64,000 nt of DNA from Malaya genurostris (GCF_030247185.1 NC_080572.1:9999007-10063006); one strand, 5' to 3'. Shown: positions 11,825-23,381, counted from the first letter of the stretch. Made by a program: numbers and translations. Notes: generated by a model not told the origin, from the letters alone.

Positions 11825-12867
11825 TTTTTTTATTTCCATGAAGAGTTTCATGTCGTCTGCATATATAAGCACTTTCAGATTTTTGAGTATGAAGGAAATG
11901 TCGTTTATATGTAAAATGAAAAGGAGAGGCCCTAAGTGAGAACCCTGAGGTACGCCAGATGTTACATTAATTGGTTCAGACAGAATGTTTTGGAAGCGGA
12001 CTACCTGTACACGATTCGTTAAGTATGATTTGAGCCATTCAAGAAGAGTATGTTTTATGCCATATTTTTGTAGTTTGTGTAGAAGTAAAGGTATGTCATA
12101 CGGTCGAAGGCTTTGCTAAAGTCAGTGTAAAGAGTTTCTACGCAATTGCCGGCGTCCATTGCATTCAGAGTGAATGTCATAAATTCTAAAAGATTTGTTG
12201 TAGTTGAGCGGCCTTTAAAAAAGCCATGTTGTTTGTTTGTTATTACATTTTTAAGTTGATGAAAAAGTTTTTCGTTTACAATTTTTTCAAATAATTTTGG
12301 AATGCATGAGATAATGGCTATTCCACGGTAGTTCCGATTGATAGATTTTGCACCAGATTTAAATTTTGGTACAAGAAAGGAAGATTTCCATGCTTTAGGA
12401 AAAGTACATTTATTAAGTGATAAGTTAAAAAGTAGTTGTAGTGGTAGTGTAAGTTCTTCAGCAAGATTTTTTAAAAATATTGGTGGTATGCTGTCAGGTC
12501 CAGGCCCTTTTGAGGCGTCTAAGTTTTTCAGTGCTGTCGAAATGTCATGTTCTGATAGATAGTTTACAGAGATGGAACTAGAAAATGCAGGTATGAAAGA
12601 GAAGTATTCACGGTCACGGTCAGTTTCTGAATAAGATGTATATACTTCTTGGAAAAAATTTGCAAATTGATTGCAGATTTCTGTACTATTTTTCCCTACA
12701 TGTTCGTCGAGGTGCATTTGAGATGGAAAATTGTTGCTTTTTAGTTTAGTTTTTGTGTAGTTAAAAAAGTTCTTAGGGCAAGTCTTTATTTCGTTTTCAA
12801 TTTTGCGGTTGTATTCTTCGTGTGCTGTGTTAATGGCTATTTTGAGTTGATGGCATAGATTTTGCGT
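11825..12867 (-). pseudogene. LINE ORF2, reverse-transcriptase catalytic part
   Basis: Minus-strand reverse transcriptase of a CR1/Jockey-like non-LTR retrotransposon. The main frame (12055-12897) carries DASKGPGPDSIPPIFLKN, FPKAWKSSFLVPKFKSG, NYRGIAIISCIPKLFEK, QHGFFKGRSTTTNLLEF and TDFSKAFDR with the first catalytic Asp. A frameshift near 12105 moves the reading to a second frame with LLLHKLQKYGIKHTLLEWLK, SGVPQGSHLGPLLFILHIND and an intact YADD active site at about 11860. The frame then runs MEIK into foreign sequence; its continuation NINDAV is at 9255. The 5' end is truncated at about 12867, next to Z sequence. Confidence 0.88.
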
Positions 12868-13400
12868 CATAATTTTGAACCTTAATATCTCTGTCATTTG
12901 TTGATGGATTGATATAATTTAACAACCAATCGATTTGGAAACTTTTAACTTAAACATGTATGGCAACGTCGTTTCAGTATTTCAATAGCATACTATTGAA
13001 AAAATGGTTAGAATCGTCCTATGTTTTCATCCCCCAATCCCAGCTGACCAAATTGACGTCATTTTCTTGTTCGGCATAGGAGGCTTTGCGTCATGCATAA
13101 AAACATCGCATCATTCTGCCTAGTTCGAAGAGGAATCTATAAATATATGCTGCAAATTATTTATTGATTTCAATTGATGCTTGACTGTGAATGAAACACG
13201 TAGCTCGTCCAGTGAGGTGATGACTAGATTGTATTGTCGCTTTTGCTAACTCTTCACTGTACAAGGCTGAGTATTAATTTAAAAAAAAAATGCAAAAATA
13301 ACCGCGAAACCTTTTTCTGTCATAATTTTGAACGCTTAGAACTCAGTCATTTGTTGATGAATTTAAATAATTTCGAACAAATGATTAACAAATGTGAAGT
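12868..13400. repeat. repeat family Z, copy 1 continuation
   Basis: Closely matches 9335-9745 (shared TGTTGATGGATTGATATAAT, TGGCAACGTCGTTTCAG-type and TGCTTGACTGTGAATGAAAC blocks) and enters a second unit at about 13242. Removing the LINE and the 1.4-kb element rejoins it to 6914-6985. Confidence 0.65.
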
Positions 13401-13479
13401 GATGATTCTTGAAATTCCCGCGAAATCCACGCCAACGCATCAAAATATGTAACAACCATGCAGTTATTATCTTGGAATT

Positions 13480-13960
13480 TTGTAACCGCAAATCGGATAT
13501 TTAAAAAAATCAGGAATCTTCTTTGGGATTGTAAGAGTTTGCATTTGAATCTAAGTTCGTGAGAATCGATTCAGCCATATTTGAGAAAACATTTATTTTG
13601 CAATATCTCCGAAACTTGAAGGCAAAGCGGATAAAATTCAGGAGCTACAAGACCTTCCATTTGATTCTAGGTTTGTGAAATAACTGATAGAATCGATTGC
13701 CCCGCACTTCTTAGCGAAATCAACTTGAACACTAATTATGGAACTAGCGGTGCTATTACAGGACTGCAGCGGATCTTCAACAGAGTTTCATCGGGATTTG
13801 ACTTCCATCTGCCACGCCGTGCCATACGATCTAATTTTTTAAATATACTAAGATCCGAAAAGGAACATCGGATCAGCAATCTCCGAGAAATTTTAATGTG
13901 CACATTTTTGTCACATACATACGCACACACATTCTCTGAGCTGAGTGGAACGGTAAATAA
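13480..13960. repeat. fragment of dispersed repeat family T
   Basis: Degenerate copy of the repeat whose hallmark blocks are a phrase like CATTTGAATCTAAGTTTGTG followed by a phrase like ATCGGTTCAGCCATCTC-GAGAAAA. Other copies lie near 39460-40010, 46480-46570, 52540-53110, 57195-57640 and 59470-61480. Non-coding. Confidence 0.45.
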
Positions 13961-14239
13961 CATTTAATTTGCACAGTATTTGCATATCCTTTTTATATGC
14001 GAAAAGCAAAACAGCCGTAGAATAATTATTTATTACGATTGCGATAAACAATAGTAAAAACACAACTTTGTTCGAAAACTTGTATGCGCAACAAGTGACA
14101 TACAAGCACTAGGCAACCAAGACAACCGCACTAACAAACATGTGCGAACTGGTAGCTACGGTAGTAAACCACGTGGTCTCTCATATTTGTATACCTACTT
14201 TCGTCACTATGACACCCAAAACACTTGTCCAGGAAACCA

Positions 14240-14253
14240 GTTACCAAGGCAGC
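14240..14253 (+). promoter_or_regulatory. candidate RFX X-box upstream of dila
   Basis: GTTACCAAGGCAGC fits the RFX X-box form RYYVYY-N2-RRHRAC at all but one position. RFX factors drive ciliary genes across animals (established), and the site is about 240 bp upstream of the first recognised exon of a ciliary gene. The transcription start is not known. Confidence 0.3.
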
Positions 14254-14481
14254 GCCAGTATTTGTACTGCTTCAACAAACTTCTGAAGCCCACTGTGTTT
14301 ACATCAGATCCGCGGATACTTTTCTATATCAAAGTCAAATTTTCTACCACTTAAAGTATGTAGATTTTTAACGGTTTAATAACTAAACCATGGAACTTAG
14401 TTTGTATGGGTCACAGGTTTGTTATATTAAGTGATAACGTGTATTACATGTTTTAAATCAAATTATTTCTCATCCCCAAAG

Positions 14482-17400
14482 ATTAACCTAGCGACTCGCG
14501 AAAAGACTGCATCTACAAACAATTATTTGCAACTCGTAGGAACGGGTGGCTACCGTCCCGGATCAGCCTTCAATAGCCGCCCTTGTCCGGCTTACATAAA
14601 ACGCCCCTTATCAGCAGACAGTCAAATACAGCGGAAATCTGCTTTCACAGTAGGTTCAATTCCTGGGAGCTGTTTGTCGAAGCGTAGCACTTCATCGTCC
14701 AGTCTCCTGAAGTCCTTGCTGGCTGAGCCGATCTCACGTTACTGGGGATCAAAGACACTGACAGGCGGTCGCTCAACAAAACGAATGTCAAAAATAAAAA
14801 GTAAAAAAAGAAGTAGCGTTGTCACTAAGAAAAAGACAGTGGATTGTAGTACAGAAGAGGATAGCAGCATGGATGATGATACGCTTGAATCAAATAATGA
14901 AACTGAACTAGAGAATATCTGGTCCGGAAATCAACTAAAAATTTCGCTTGGAGTTGACAAAAAACCTCCACTCCCTCGAAGTAGTACACGAAAGTCGATC
15001 TCGAAAAAACAAAACAATAATTCTCGATTAGCAAATAGTTCAAGAATACCACAAAAGATCGATTTACCAGGTAGAGTTTCGTTCAGCTCAAACGACCCTT
15101 ACGAAGTTGACTACAGCGACTATGATGAGAATGATTTTTCAGCTGAAAAGCCAAATCAGTTACAGGTGTCGCTCTCTAATACACAATCATTTCATGATAA
15201 CCAGCAATTCCATGATTTATTACTGGAGGAAGATAAACCTACACGTAATAATCCATTGAATTCTGAAGATAATTTCTCAACCTCCGATTACAAGACTGAA
15301 AAAAATGTAACATTTGGATCGACAAAAGAGCCGTTAGTTGATGAAAATGAGTCAAGTAAAATAATTGAAGAATATAAAAAAGAAATTGAAGACATAAACC
15401 GTAGAAGAGAAATTGAGTTGAAACTGGTCCAAACGGAGAGTTCTAAGCCCTACGATCCGAAAACGTACACCGTGGTTGAAGTGACAGAGACATTTGAGGA
15501 GGAAATATATAAGATAGCCGGTACAGATGATAAGGATATGATAAACGAGAAACAATATCAAGCTGTGGGTGGAGCAAAAAAGGATGTGATTAATGAATAT
15601 TACGAATGCATTAATGAAATCATCAACCAACAGAATAATAAAACTACACAAAATCATAAAGAGGACATCATAAAAATGAATCTGAACAATGATTCAAAAC
15701 AGATTCCATTGGATAAACACATCCGATCGATAAAAACCAATTCGAAATTAGGTACAATGGATAAAAACAATTTGGATAGTAATTCCAATCAAATAATCAA
15801 AAACCAATTCAAAGTTAAAGAACAAAATTTCAATGATTCGAAATCCAACAGATTGAATCAGAAAAATAACTTAATTCATAAAAAGAATAGTAAAACAGTT
15901 GAGAAATCAAAATCAGCTGATATTCAAAAATCTATCCTTAGAAATTCTAAGAAAAACGGTGCGCCAAGTAGATTCGAGGGCTCACTTTGTCGACAGGATA
16001 GCAGTATCTCGGAATTTCAGATAGAGAAGATTGTCAGCTGGATGTCTTGCAATGAAGACTCTAACCATGGGCGATACGAAACAACGGATATGGTGGCCAT
16101 GCGAGGTATTTTGGAAGCAGAAGACGAAACCAAAGTATGTTCGCAGACTCCAATTGATCCTAATAAAACGACCGATGATGAGTCCTGCTGTAATTTTGAC
16201 CATGGTCAAAGTCGAGAAACAGCAGGAAGTGCACAGAGTAATTATGACGAGGAGTCACTACTGGCAAATGAAATCATTAAACCGAAATCTGGTTAGTCTG
16301 TTTTGTTCTGCTTTATTCTGGATAATGAAATACTTAATATTTCCAACAGATTTTCAGGCTCTTAAAAACGAAGTCGAATATCGATTGAGCAATATCCTCG
16401 ACTCAAGTGACTCACCGGATAGTGTTGGACATCAGACATTCCAACATGAACAGAACGATAATAATAAGGCTAAGGATCTGTTCTTGTATCTCGATCAGGT
16501 GGAGTTAAAATGTGAGAAGGTACTTAAAACGGTGGCTCCATCGGAATCAGATCGGTCGGAATTTGAATTTGCAGCAGAGCCGGATTACATGGAATCAATT
16601 CCAAAGTGAGTAGAATATTACCTATCACAGAGCAGGCCGTGTGCAGGAATCATTCAAGGGGGGGGGGATGTTGTTTTCGAGGGAGAGTTCCAGGGAGGGG
16701 TCGAAAGGGGGGGGGGGTGAGGATTCTAGAGAAAGAGGGGGTTCAAAAGGTTGGGAAGGTGCAAAAATTTGAAAGAAGTTTTTTTGCACTTTTATTTATA
16801 TAAAAGGTACTCTATTGTTCATGGTACTTATTGTTGAAAAAGAGATCCCCCCGAACCCCTTCCTGCGCACGGGCCTGTCACAGAGATAACTAGATGCTAA
16901 AGGGTTATTTATAGAATGAATGATCTTCTGGAGGTACCCATTCATCAGTTGGCTAGGCGTGTGATAAAACTTTCTCTGCGTGCTAATGAGCTGAGTAATG
17001 CAATGCATCTTTCGAAAGATCACGTATCGAATCTGAAGGCCGATAAAATGAAAGCACTCCGATTAGAGAAGGTGGCCTTTCTGAACAAGATGAAAGAGCA
17101 GAAAAAACACTACGAGGATATCATCGGTCGTCACCAAGAGTTCATTGATCAGTTGATAAAAGATAAGTCGGGACTTTGTGAGAAGGTCACACAGATGACA
17201 CGAAGAATTGAGTCTCAAAATCAAAGCTGGGAGCATCGATTGAAGACAGAGTTGGAAAGAGCAAAAGATACCGCACTTGCAGCCGAAAAAATTAGACGCG
17301 AAAAATGGGTTAGAGAAAATACTAAAAAAATAAAGGAGTTAACCGTAAAAGGCTTGGAACTAGAAATCAACAAAATGACGGCAACTCATCAAAAAGAAGT

Positions 17401-18597
17401 GGCAGAATTGAAACGACAACATAAGGATGAAATTATTTGCACGATTTCGGATCTTAAACTGCAGTACGAACAGAAGGAAGCTGATATTCGGCAAATTCTC
17501 CAAAAAGATAGAGATGCTTTCATCGAAAGGGAAAGACAAAGTCTCCTAGAAAGGTTTGATAAACAAGTCAACGAAGAACGATCGATATTCGAACAGCAGC
17601 GTCAGCATTTGCTGAGAGAATTCGAAATTGAAAAGGAAAGGAATTTGAAGGAGCTTAAGAATCGTAATCAGTACTTTGAATCTCAGATACAGGAATTGAA
17701 GAGCGAAAGTACTAAAAATTTGGAATTCGCTCGCAAAGAATATATTCAAATGCTTAAGGATCGGGAGAACAAGCACAAGGTTTTGACTCGTTATTTGTAT
17801 ACGAAACTGATTGATTTATACTGATTCTAACTATTTTAGGAAGAGCTAGCGAAATTACAGAATCAACTAGAAGCAGACTTTTCAATATGGAGAAGAAAGC
17901 ACGAAGAAAGTGCGAAACACACTATGGAAGAAAGAGAAAATACCATCAGACAGCAACTGAGGGCGGAAAGAGATCAACAAATTGATAAAATTGTCGCTAA
18001 AGTTGATGCTGAAACTCAAAAATACCAACAGGATTTCGATGCCAAAATGAAGTAAGTCTTAAACATAGAAGAATTCATTATAATACTACGTACATTGCTT
18101 CTCAGCCGTATTAAGGAGAAACACCAGGTGGAAATGCATGAACAAGAAGCAACCGAGGCATTACTGAAGCAGAAACATCAGGACACACGAGCCAAGCTAG
18201 CCGAAAGTGAAGCGACCATACAGAATATGAAATCTTCTGTAAAGCAACTCGAATTGCAACTGAATCATTCGAAGAAGTTGTGCGATGAATTGCTTCGCGA
18301 AAAAGAATCTATGAAAGAAGAGGCTCGAAAGGAGGTTCAAAACGAATTATCAAACATGCAGCTTGATCGTGAGCGAGAGATTGAGAAAATTTATTGCAGG
18401 TAGTTTCTATGAAATACCTTGTGAGTAAGTAGGATGAAGTAGTTATTTGTTTTGTTTTTGACAGGGTCCAACAAGCAATCGACAAAAAAGATGTGACGAT
18501 TGCAAATTTACAGAAAGATGTCAATTCATTGAAGGAGCGTTGTCTTAAACAGGATGCCATAATTCGACAGCAGCGAATCGATTACTGCATCAAATAG
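14482..18597 (+). CDS. dila: CEP131/AZI1 orthologue (dilatory), 5' exon missing
   Basis: Centriolar-satellite and ciliary-base coiled-coil protein needed for ciliogenesis (family knowledge). Exons inferred: 14482-16291, 16350-16605, 16915-17779, 17840-18051, 18106-18399, 18465-18597, all with GT-AG borders and a continuous frame (1189 residues plus stop). The first exon is a Ser/Asn-rich, probably disordered N-terminus. The coiled coil begins after MNDLLEVPIHQLARRV (16916) and holds the CEP131 signatures HYEDIIGRHQEFIDQLIKDK, REKWVRENTKKIKELTVKGL and IKEKHQVEMHEQEATE, ending DYCIK-stop. The frame is open back to 14431 without an ATG; a stop lies just before, so the start codon must be in an upstream exon (acceptor CCCCAAAG before 14482 assumed). 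Intron 2 carries a hAT MITE. Repeat-poor and intact. Confidence 0.92.
16633..16877. mobile_element. hAT-like MITE in dila intron 2
   Basis: A 245-bp insert flanked by perfect 8-bp duplications TCACAGAG (16625-16632, 16878-16885). Left end CAGGCCGTGTGCAGGAA and inverted right end CAGGCCCGTGCGCAGGAA differ by one indel and one substitution. CAGG-CCG-type termini with 8-bp TSDs are typical of hAT. Internally the left side is very G-rich (several runs of 4-11 G) and the right side has CCCCCCGAACCCC. Confidence 0.85.
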
Positions 18598-20096
18598 GTT
18601 AAGGACAAAGTATGAGTAGAGAAAGATTAGTTGTTAACTGATCAAAAAAAAACAATAGATAAGTAAATTTGTGAGTCCGTTTTCCAAACAAAACCGAAAA
18701 AGTAGTAAACTCTTCTTACCTTACCTTTCCTGTTGATTACTGTACCAAGCATGTGTCTCCGTCTATCATAACTTATTTGCTTGCTTTAACTTATTTGCTT
18801 TCTGAATTGTAACGGTCATGCTAAGTTATGCCTCATTCACGAAAAACATATTCTAACAATATGGCGTAGTGAGAATAAGTAAAAAAAACGCAACACACAA
18901 AAGATTGTTCGACAGTAAAAGTGCGCATTTGAGATGGTCGGGTAAGCATTTCTTCAAACCCGAACCCGATCGAAAGTAAAAAACCCGTACCCGACACGAA
19001 CCCGAGATAAATTTTTCTTCCAAACCCGAACCCGTCCCGTACCCGATAGAAAAAAATCGTTACCCCTTGAAAATGAAAAAATCGGCACCCGTACCCGACC
19101 CGAACAAAGAATTTTTTCTGTACTCGAGCCCGAACCCGACAAATACCCGAATCCTAACCATTTGTACTGCACATAGTGCGAACGAGGGAAAAAATGCCGA
19201 TTTGGCATTTAATTGTAGAAAGGATCGCACAATTTTAATAAACAATTTAAATGAATTTTTTCTAGAATGCGCATTTCGCGATTCTGGATCTGAATATCAG
19301 CACTGAATTCTGGACCCTGAACCAGATAAAAAGTGACACTCTACGCGATAAAGTAAATAAATGATGTTAGTTGGTATTCTGATTTGATTTGAATAGAAAA
19401 AGGAGCAAATATACTGTCCATTAAAAATTTCCGTTCTCTTTCTTGGTTGATTACATTCAATCAATAAATAGTGTGAAATTACGTCTTTTAAAAAAAAATG
19501 ATCTGGGTGTGTTTTCGCTTGTTAGAATATGCTCTTGGTTTTCTAGACAATTTTTGCTTGATTTTACCACATAGTCCATGTGCACTGAAAAAAGAAACAT
19601 GATAGATTTAAACACGTGGATATGGTGAAAAAAATAAACGATGTTGAATGAATTGTCAAACATATTGACAGTAGTGGAGCTACCCAAGTAACCACGATGC
19701 ATTATAACTTCACATTATTTCAGCTTTAAAAATTCGCGTAAAGAAATAATTTAAATGCAGCAGAGTTACACATGTTTTTACAATGCTATTATAAAGCTGA
19801 AAAGGGCGATTATTAGACTCTTATAGGATCTGACAGGTGAAGCAGGATGCCTAGGACTCGAATTAGGTTTTCCACGTACATGACAGACCCTCACAAAAAT
19901 GAACAAAACTATCAAACCTCGGTTGGTAGCAGTAATAGGAGATTGGTAGGATTAATTTTCTTGCTTCGAAGACAGCACGGACGATCCGCGCGAATTGAGT
20001 TTTGACGATTATCACTGCATGAATTATCGTTCTTCATTCACTTATAGTCATTCGAGGGTTTGTTTCATGCGAATATCAACTGTGAAAAATAGGCCT
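18598..20096. other. dila 3' flank; no gene
   Basis: No coding frame recognised. Holds the CCCG-rich degenerate repeat (18958-19155) and an unidentified repeat end ACCCAAGTAACCACGATGCAT at about 19682. Confidence 0.45.
18958..19155. repeat. degenerate CCCGAACCCGA / CCCGTACCCGA array
   Basis: About 200 bp in which short units CCCGAACCCGA, CCCGTACCCGAC and variants recur irregularly, separated by A-rich spacers such as AGTAAAAAA and TTTTTCTTC. Unlike the AT-rich surroundings in composition. On the minus strand it reads as GGGTTCGGGTACGGG runs. Confidence 0.75.
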
Positions 20097-20243
20097 TCAT
20101 GCAAGTAGCGAAGCACGTTTGGGACACGATTTGCTAGTAGATGGATGGTCGCCATCACAGTCCACACATTTTACAGCGATGTCATCTAGTAGGCAATCGT
20201 TGGTATTGTGTGATTCGGCACATTTTCCGCACCGACTTTTCAT
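20097..20243 (-). pseudogene. LINE ORF1 (gag-like) zinc-knuckle fragment
   Basis: The 48-codon minus-strand frame reads MKSRCGKCAESHNTNDC and then KCVDCDGDHPSTSKSCPKR. These are two CCHC-type zinc knuckles (C-x2-C-x4-H-x4-C then C-x2-C-x4-H-x5-C) as in ORF1 proteins of Jockey/I-type LINEs. Upstream sequence (to about 20460) keeps traces of the preceding domain but with stops. Fragment only. Confidence 0.7.
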
Positions 20244-21154
20244 GTGGCAATTCCTCGCTCCATCTCGGATCTAAGGCGCATTTTACCCATAGCGCGGTTA
20301 GGTAGGCAGCTGCGAATAAAAGATAAAACAAAATCGAAGTTAGTCGTAGCAGGTTATTCGTCTATCCACAACGAATTGATGGGAAAAGTTGGAATGTTCA
20401 TCTTTTATACCGATGCAGTTGTACAGCAGCAGATATTTTGTTCTCTTCCTCAGAACGCATTCTGAATGGCTGGTGCTGACATGGGTCTATTCAGACGGGT
20501 TTTTCAATACAAAAAAAAACAAACAGTTTGAAACAGTTCAATGTTGTTGCAATACACGTTTAAGTTGAAAAATTTCGAATCTATTGGTTGTTAGATTATA
20601 TAAATCCTTCTGCAGATCACTGAGTTATGCGCTCTAAAATACGACAAAGAAAAACACGCGTCATAAGTTTTCCTCTTTGCTATTTGTTGAAACCAAGAGA
20701 AAGTGCAATTTTGAATAATTTGTGATTATCATCCTCATTCTTGTTTACGGACGTATGCGATACGTTCGAAAGTATGTCAAATTCGTATTATCGTTTACGT
20801 TCGAATGAAACACACTTTCAAACATCGTATATGCATAAGAACAACTCCAATCCAACTTTAAACCATCAGTTCTGTTACAGACTTAAGTTGTAATCAAAAA
20901 TGTTTGATATGATTTGTTTATTTGACTTGTTTTTTCGTTGTAGCATGTTAACCGATGACGTATTTTCCATAGAGTACCTAATAGATATGGTTAAATTTGA
21001 TCTGTAAAAACTTGGAACCGCAGTAGTAGTACAATTGACAGAACATGTTCATGGGTTGAATGAAGGTATTTTCGGAATATACTTTCACTTCGTTGGGAAC
21101 TCATAACTAATTAAAATAAATTTCAAAAAACTTTCAAATAAAAATTGAGTTCAT

Positions 21155-21160
21155 TTTATT
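21155..21160 (-). terminator. candidate poly(A) signal of the ZAD gene
   Basis: AATAAA on the minus strand, about 145 bp beyond the stop codon of the zinc-finger gene at 21305. Confidence 0.4.
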
Positions 21161-21304
21161 GGATTCGATAGGTGCTCGGAGATGTGTCCGTGACTATTAG
21201 GCTATTGAAAATATGTTTGCAACTATTTTTATGAACATAATGAAAGTAACAGTATTAACCGGAAAGCATTTCTACAAAGCTGTACATAGTTCATAGATTC
21301 ATAT

Positions 21305-23381
21305 TCAGACAACAACTGCCTTATCTGGATGATCACTGCGAACGTGTCTCTCAAGAGCAACATCTTTAAAAAACTGCATTCCACAGTAAGTACATTTGAT
21401 CGAGTATTCCGTAGCTTCCCCACTCTTCTTGTGCCGCTGGAAGTGTATGTAATATCCGGTTGAGCTGTTCGATGTGTGATCACAGTAAACGCATTTGTAG
21501 GGCCGCTCGGTTGTATGAATGCTACGCACATGATTAAGTAATCGTGTTCTATATAAACAAACAATCAATATTAATGGTTCTGAAAAGAAGTTAATTCGAG
21601 TATACTTGAGAAATGTTCGGAAGTCGCAAGTGGTACACTGCAAATTACGAATTCCTAGGTGCTTTTGTTTCACATGAGAACGTAGTTGACATGCTTTGGC
21701 GTAGACAGCGTCACATTTGTCACAATTAAATTTAACATTTCTATGAGATAACTTCAAAATAGATACAGAAATGCGAATTATTAAAACGTAATCTCTTTAT
21801 TTGTAAATTCTCTAAACATTTAATTAACAAGTCAATTTTAACCTACCTCGTGATTCTTTCGTGTTGTCCACACATAAAAGACTTTATCGCAATAACGACA
21901 TGGGAATGCGTTTTCCTTGGTATGAATATTTCTATGCACTCGCAGTTGCCTTTGGTTAGGACACACACGAGGGCAAAATTCGCACGGAAATTCGGCGTTC
22001 TTATGGCTGGTCAAGTGATTGCTTAAATCATATATCGATTTTCCGCAGAGGTGACATTGCTTCTTCCTGTTCGATTTAGGCTTACTTTTTATATACATTT
22101 GGTGTTTCTGCTCTTCCGTATTGATATTTTCGCTATCTTCTACTTCATCTTCAGTAGAACTGTGGTTTTTCTCGTTGTATACCTTGTGGTCAAGCATAAA
22201 ATAATTATCATTCTCGTCATCGAGAGCCTCGTGAAGGTATTCTATTTGAATATTTTCATCCGAATGTTCCGCAAGTTCATTATCGCTTTTGATCATCTCA
22301 GGTACGGTGTTCTTTTGAAATTTAAATGTTTCATGACATTGATGAACAAATAACTGTAAATTTTCTATGAACACAGAACAAGTCCAACATATTGTGGTGT
22401 TCATCTGGTCGTCGCAATCAATCTGTTGAATAAGGTAAAAAAACAATACAATGAATGTAATTCAATAATAAATAATACAATAAATTACCTTCACATGTAT
22501 AGTATCATGAATTATTTCTCCATACGTTTGGTTATTATAAGTATCGAGAAAAAGGTCTTTGGATCGTGAAAATAGATGTGCTTGACAAATACGGCACTCA
22601 TTTGTTTTAATCATTTCCTTAACACCAGCCGATCGGCTCTCAGTTTCAACATCACCACCTCCTGCTTTTCGCGAAGCTTCTAGTTCTATCGTATTTGGTC
22701 GCCTCCATAAGGTTGACGCCTCTGGAGGAAAATTCTTACTTCTACCTTCTTCAAATTGTCTTTTCAATCTGAAGTAAGCCTGTTGTAGCTGTTTAACATC
22801 ACGATTGAGAAACATTTTTTTAGAGTGGAGCGCTATTAACATGTCCTGAAACACAGTGGTACGATCTTTTATTACGATTGATTCAATCTTACGGCCAAGT
22901 GCCTGTTTGATGATTTCTTTTAATTCGCATTTTAACAGGTACGAACAGGTTCTTTTACGCTCCAGTGTTGTTTTAATTAGGGTCTCCCACTTATCATCAT
23001 TTTTCGAAGCTGCAATTCATAGACGCCTTAAATAAAGCAACAATTAAGGCTAAATAAAGTACCGTTCTCTTGGTGCTCGTCCGATCCCCAAAGCTGCCTT
23101 GCTTCCGGGGGATGTGGGTTCAACTTTCCACTTCGAAAGTCCTTCTCCATTCGTTGATAATATTTACTGAGTATGTATAATTTCCTATTCGGAAAGTGTC
23201 CATAGTTACTCATTAGTTTCTGGACGTCAAAAAATAGATGCTCCGTGCGACGTCCGGCTCGACGAGCTTCTTCCACTCCAACAGCAATACAGGCCCGGAG
23301 AAGAGCTTGTTTCTCATCTGCTCGGAAAGATACATTTCGAGCAGCGATACCTTTTCGTGATTCTCGCAAAACTTTACTCAT
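21305..23381 (-). CDS. ZAD-C2H2 zinc-finger protein with duplicated N-terminal domain
   Basis: Nuclear DNA-binding protein (inferred). Minus-strand exons: 23381-23063, 23009-22489, 22422-21847, 21751-21606, 21548-21305; GT-AG introns of 53, 66, 95 and 57 bp; 601 residues, ATG to stop, frame continuous. Residues 48-98 and 158-208 are diverged copies of one domain sharing F-x-NR, Y-x-R-x4-F-x2-G and PPEA-x2-LW. ZAD domain about 245-312 with C245, C248, C292, C295; an intron falls inside it. An acidic linker (about 325-385) follows, then seven C2H2 fingers (about 403-594): a short first finger (CHLCGKSIYDLSNHLTSH) and six standard ones. The finger CRYCDKVFYV...NHELSH is completed across an intron. 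ZAD mediates homodimerisation (family knowledge). No orthologue name is assigned. Convergent with dila. Confidence 0.93.

Noticed and set aside
18954..19208. Minus-strand Arg/Val-rich frame
   Set aside because: Translation of the degenerate CCCG array, with no independent evidence of coding.
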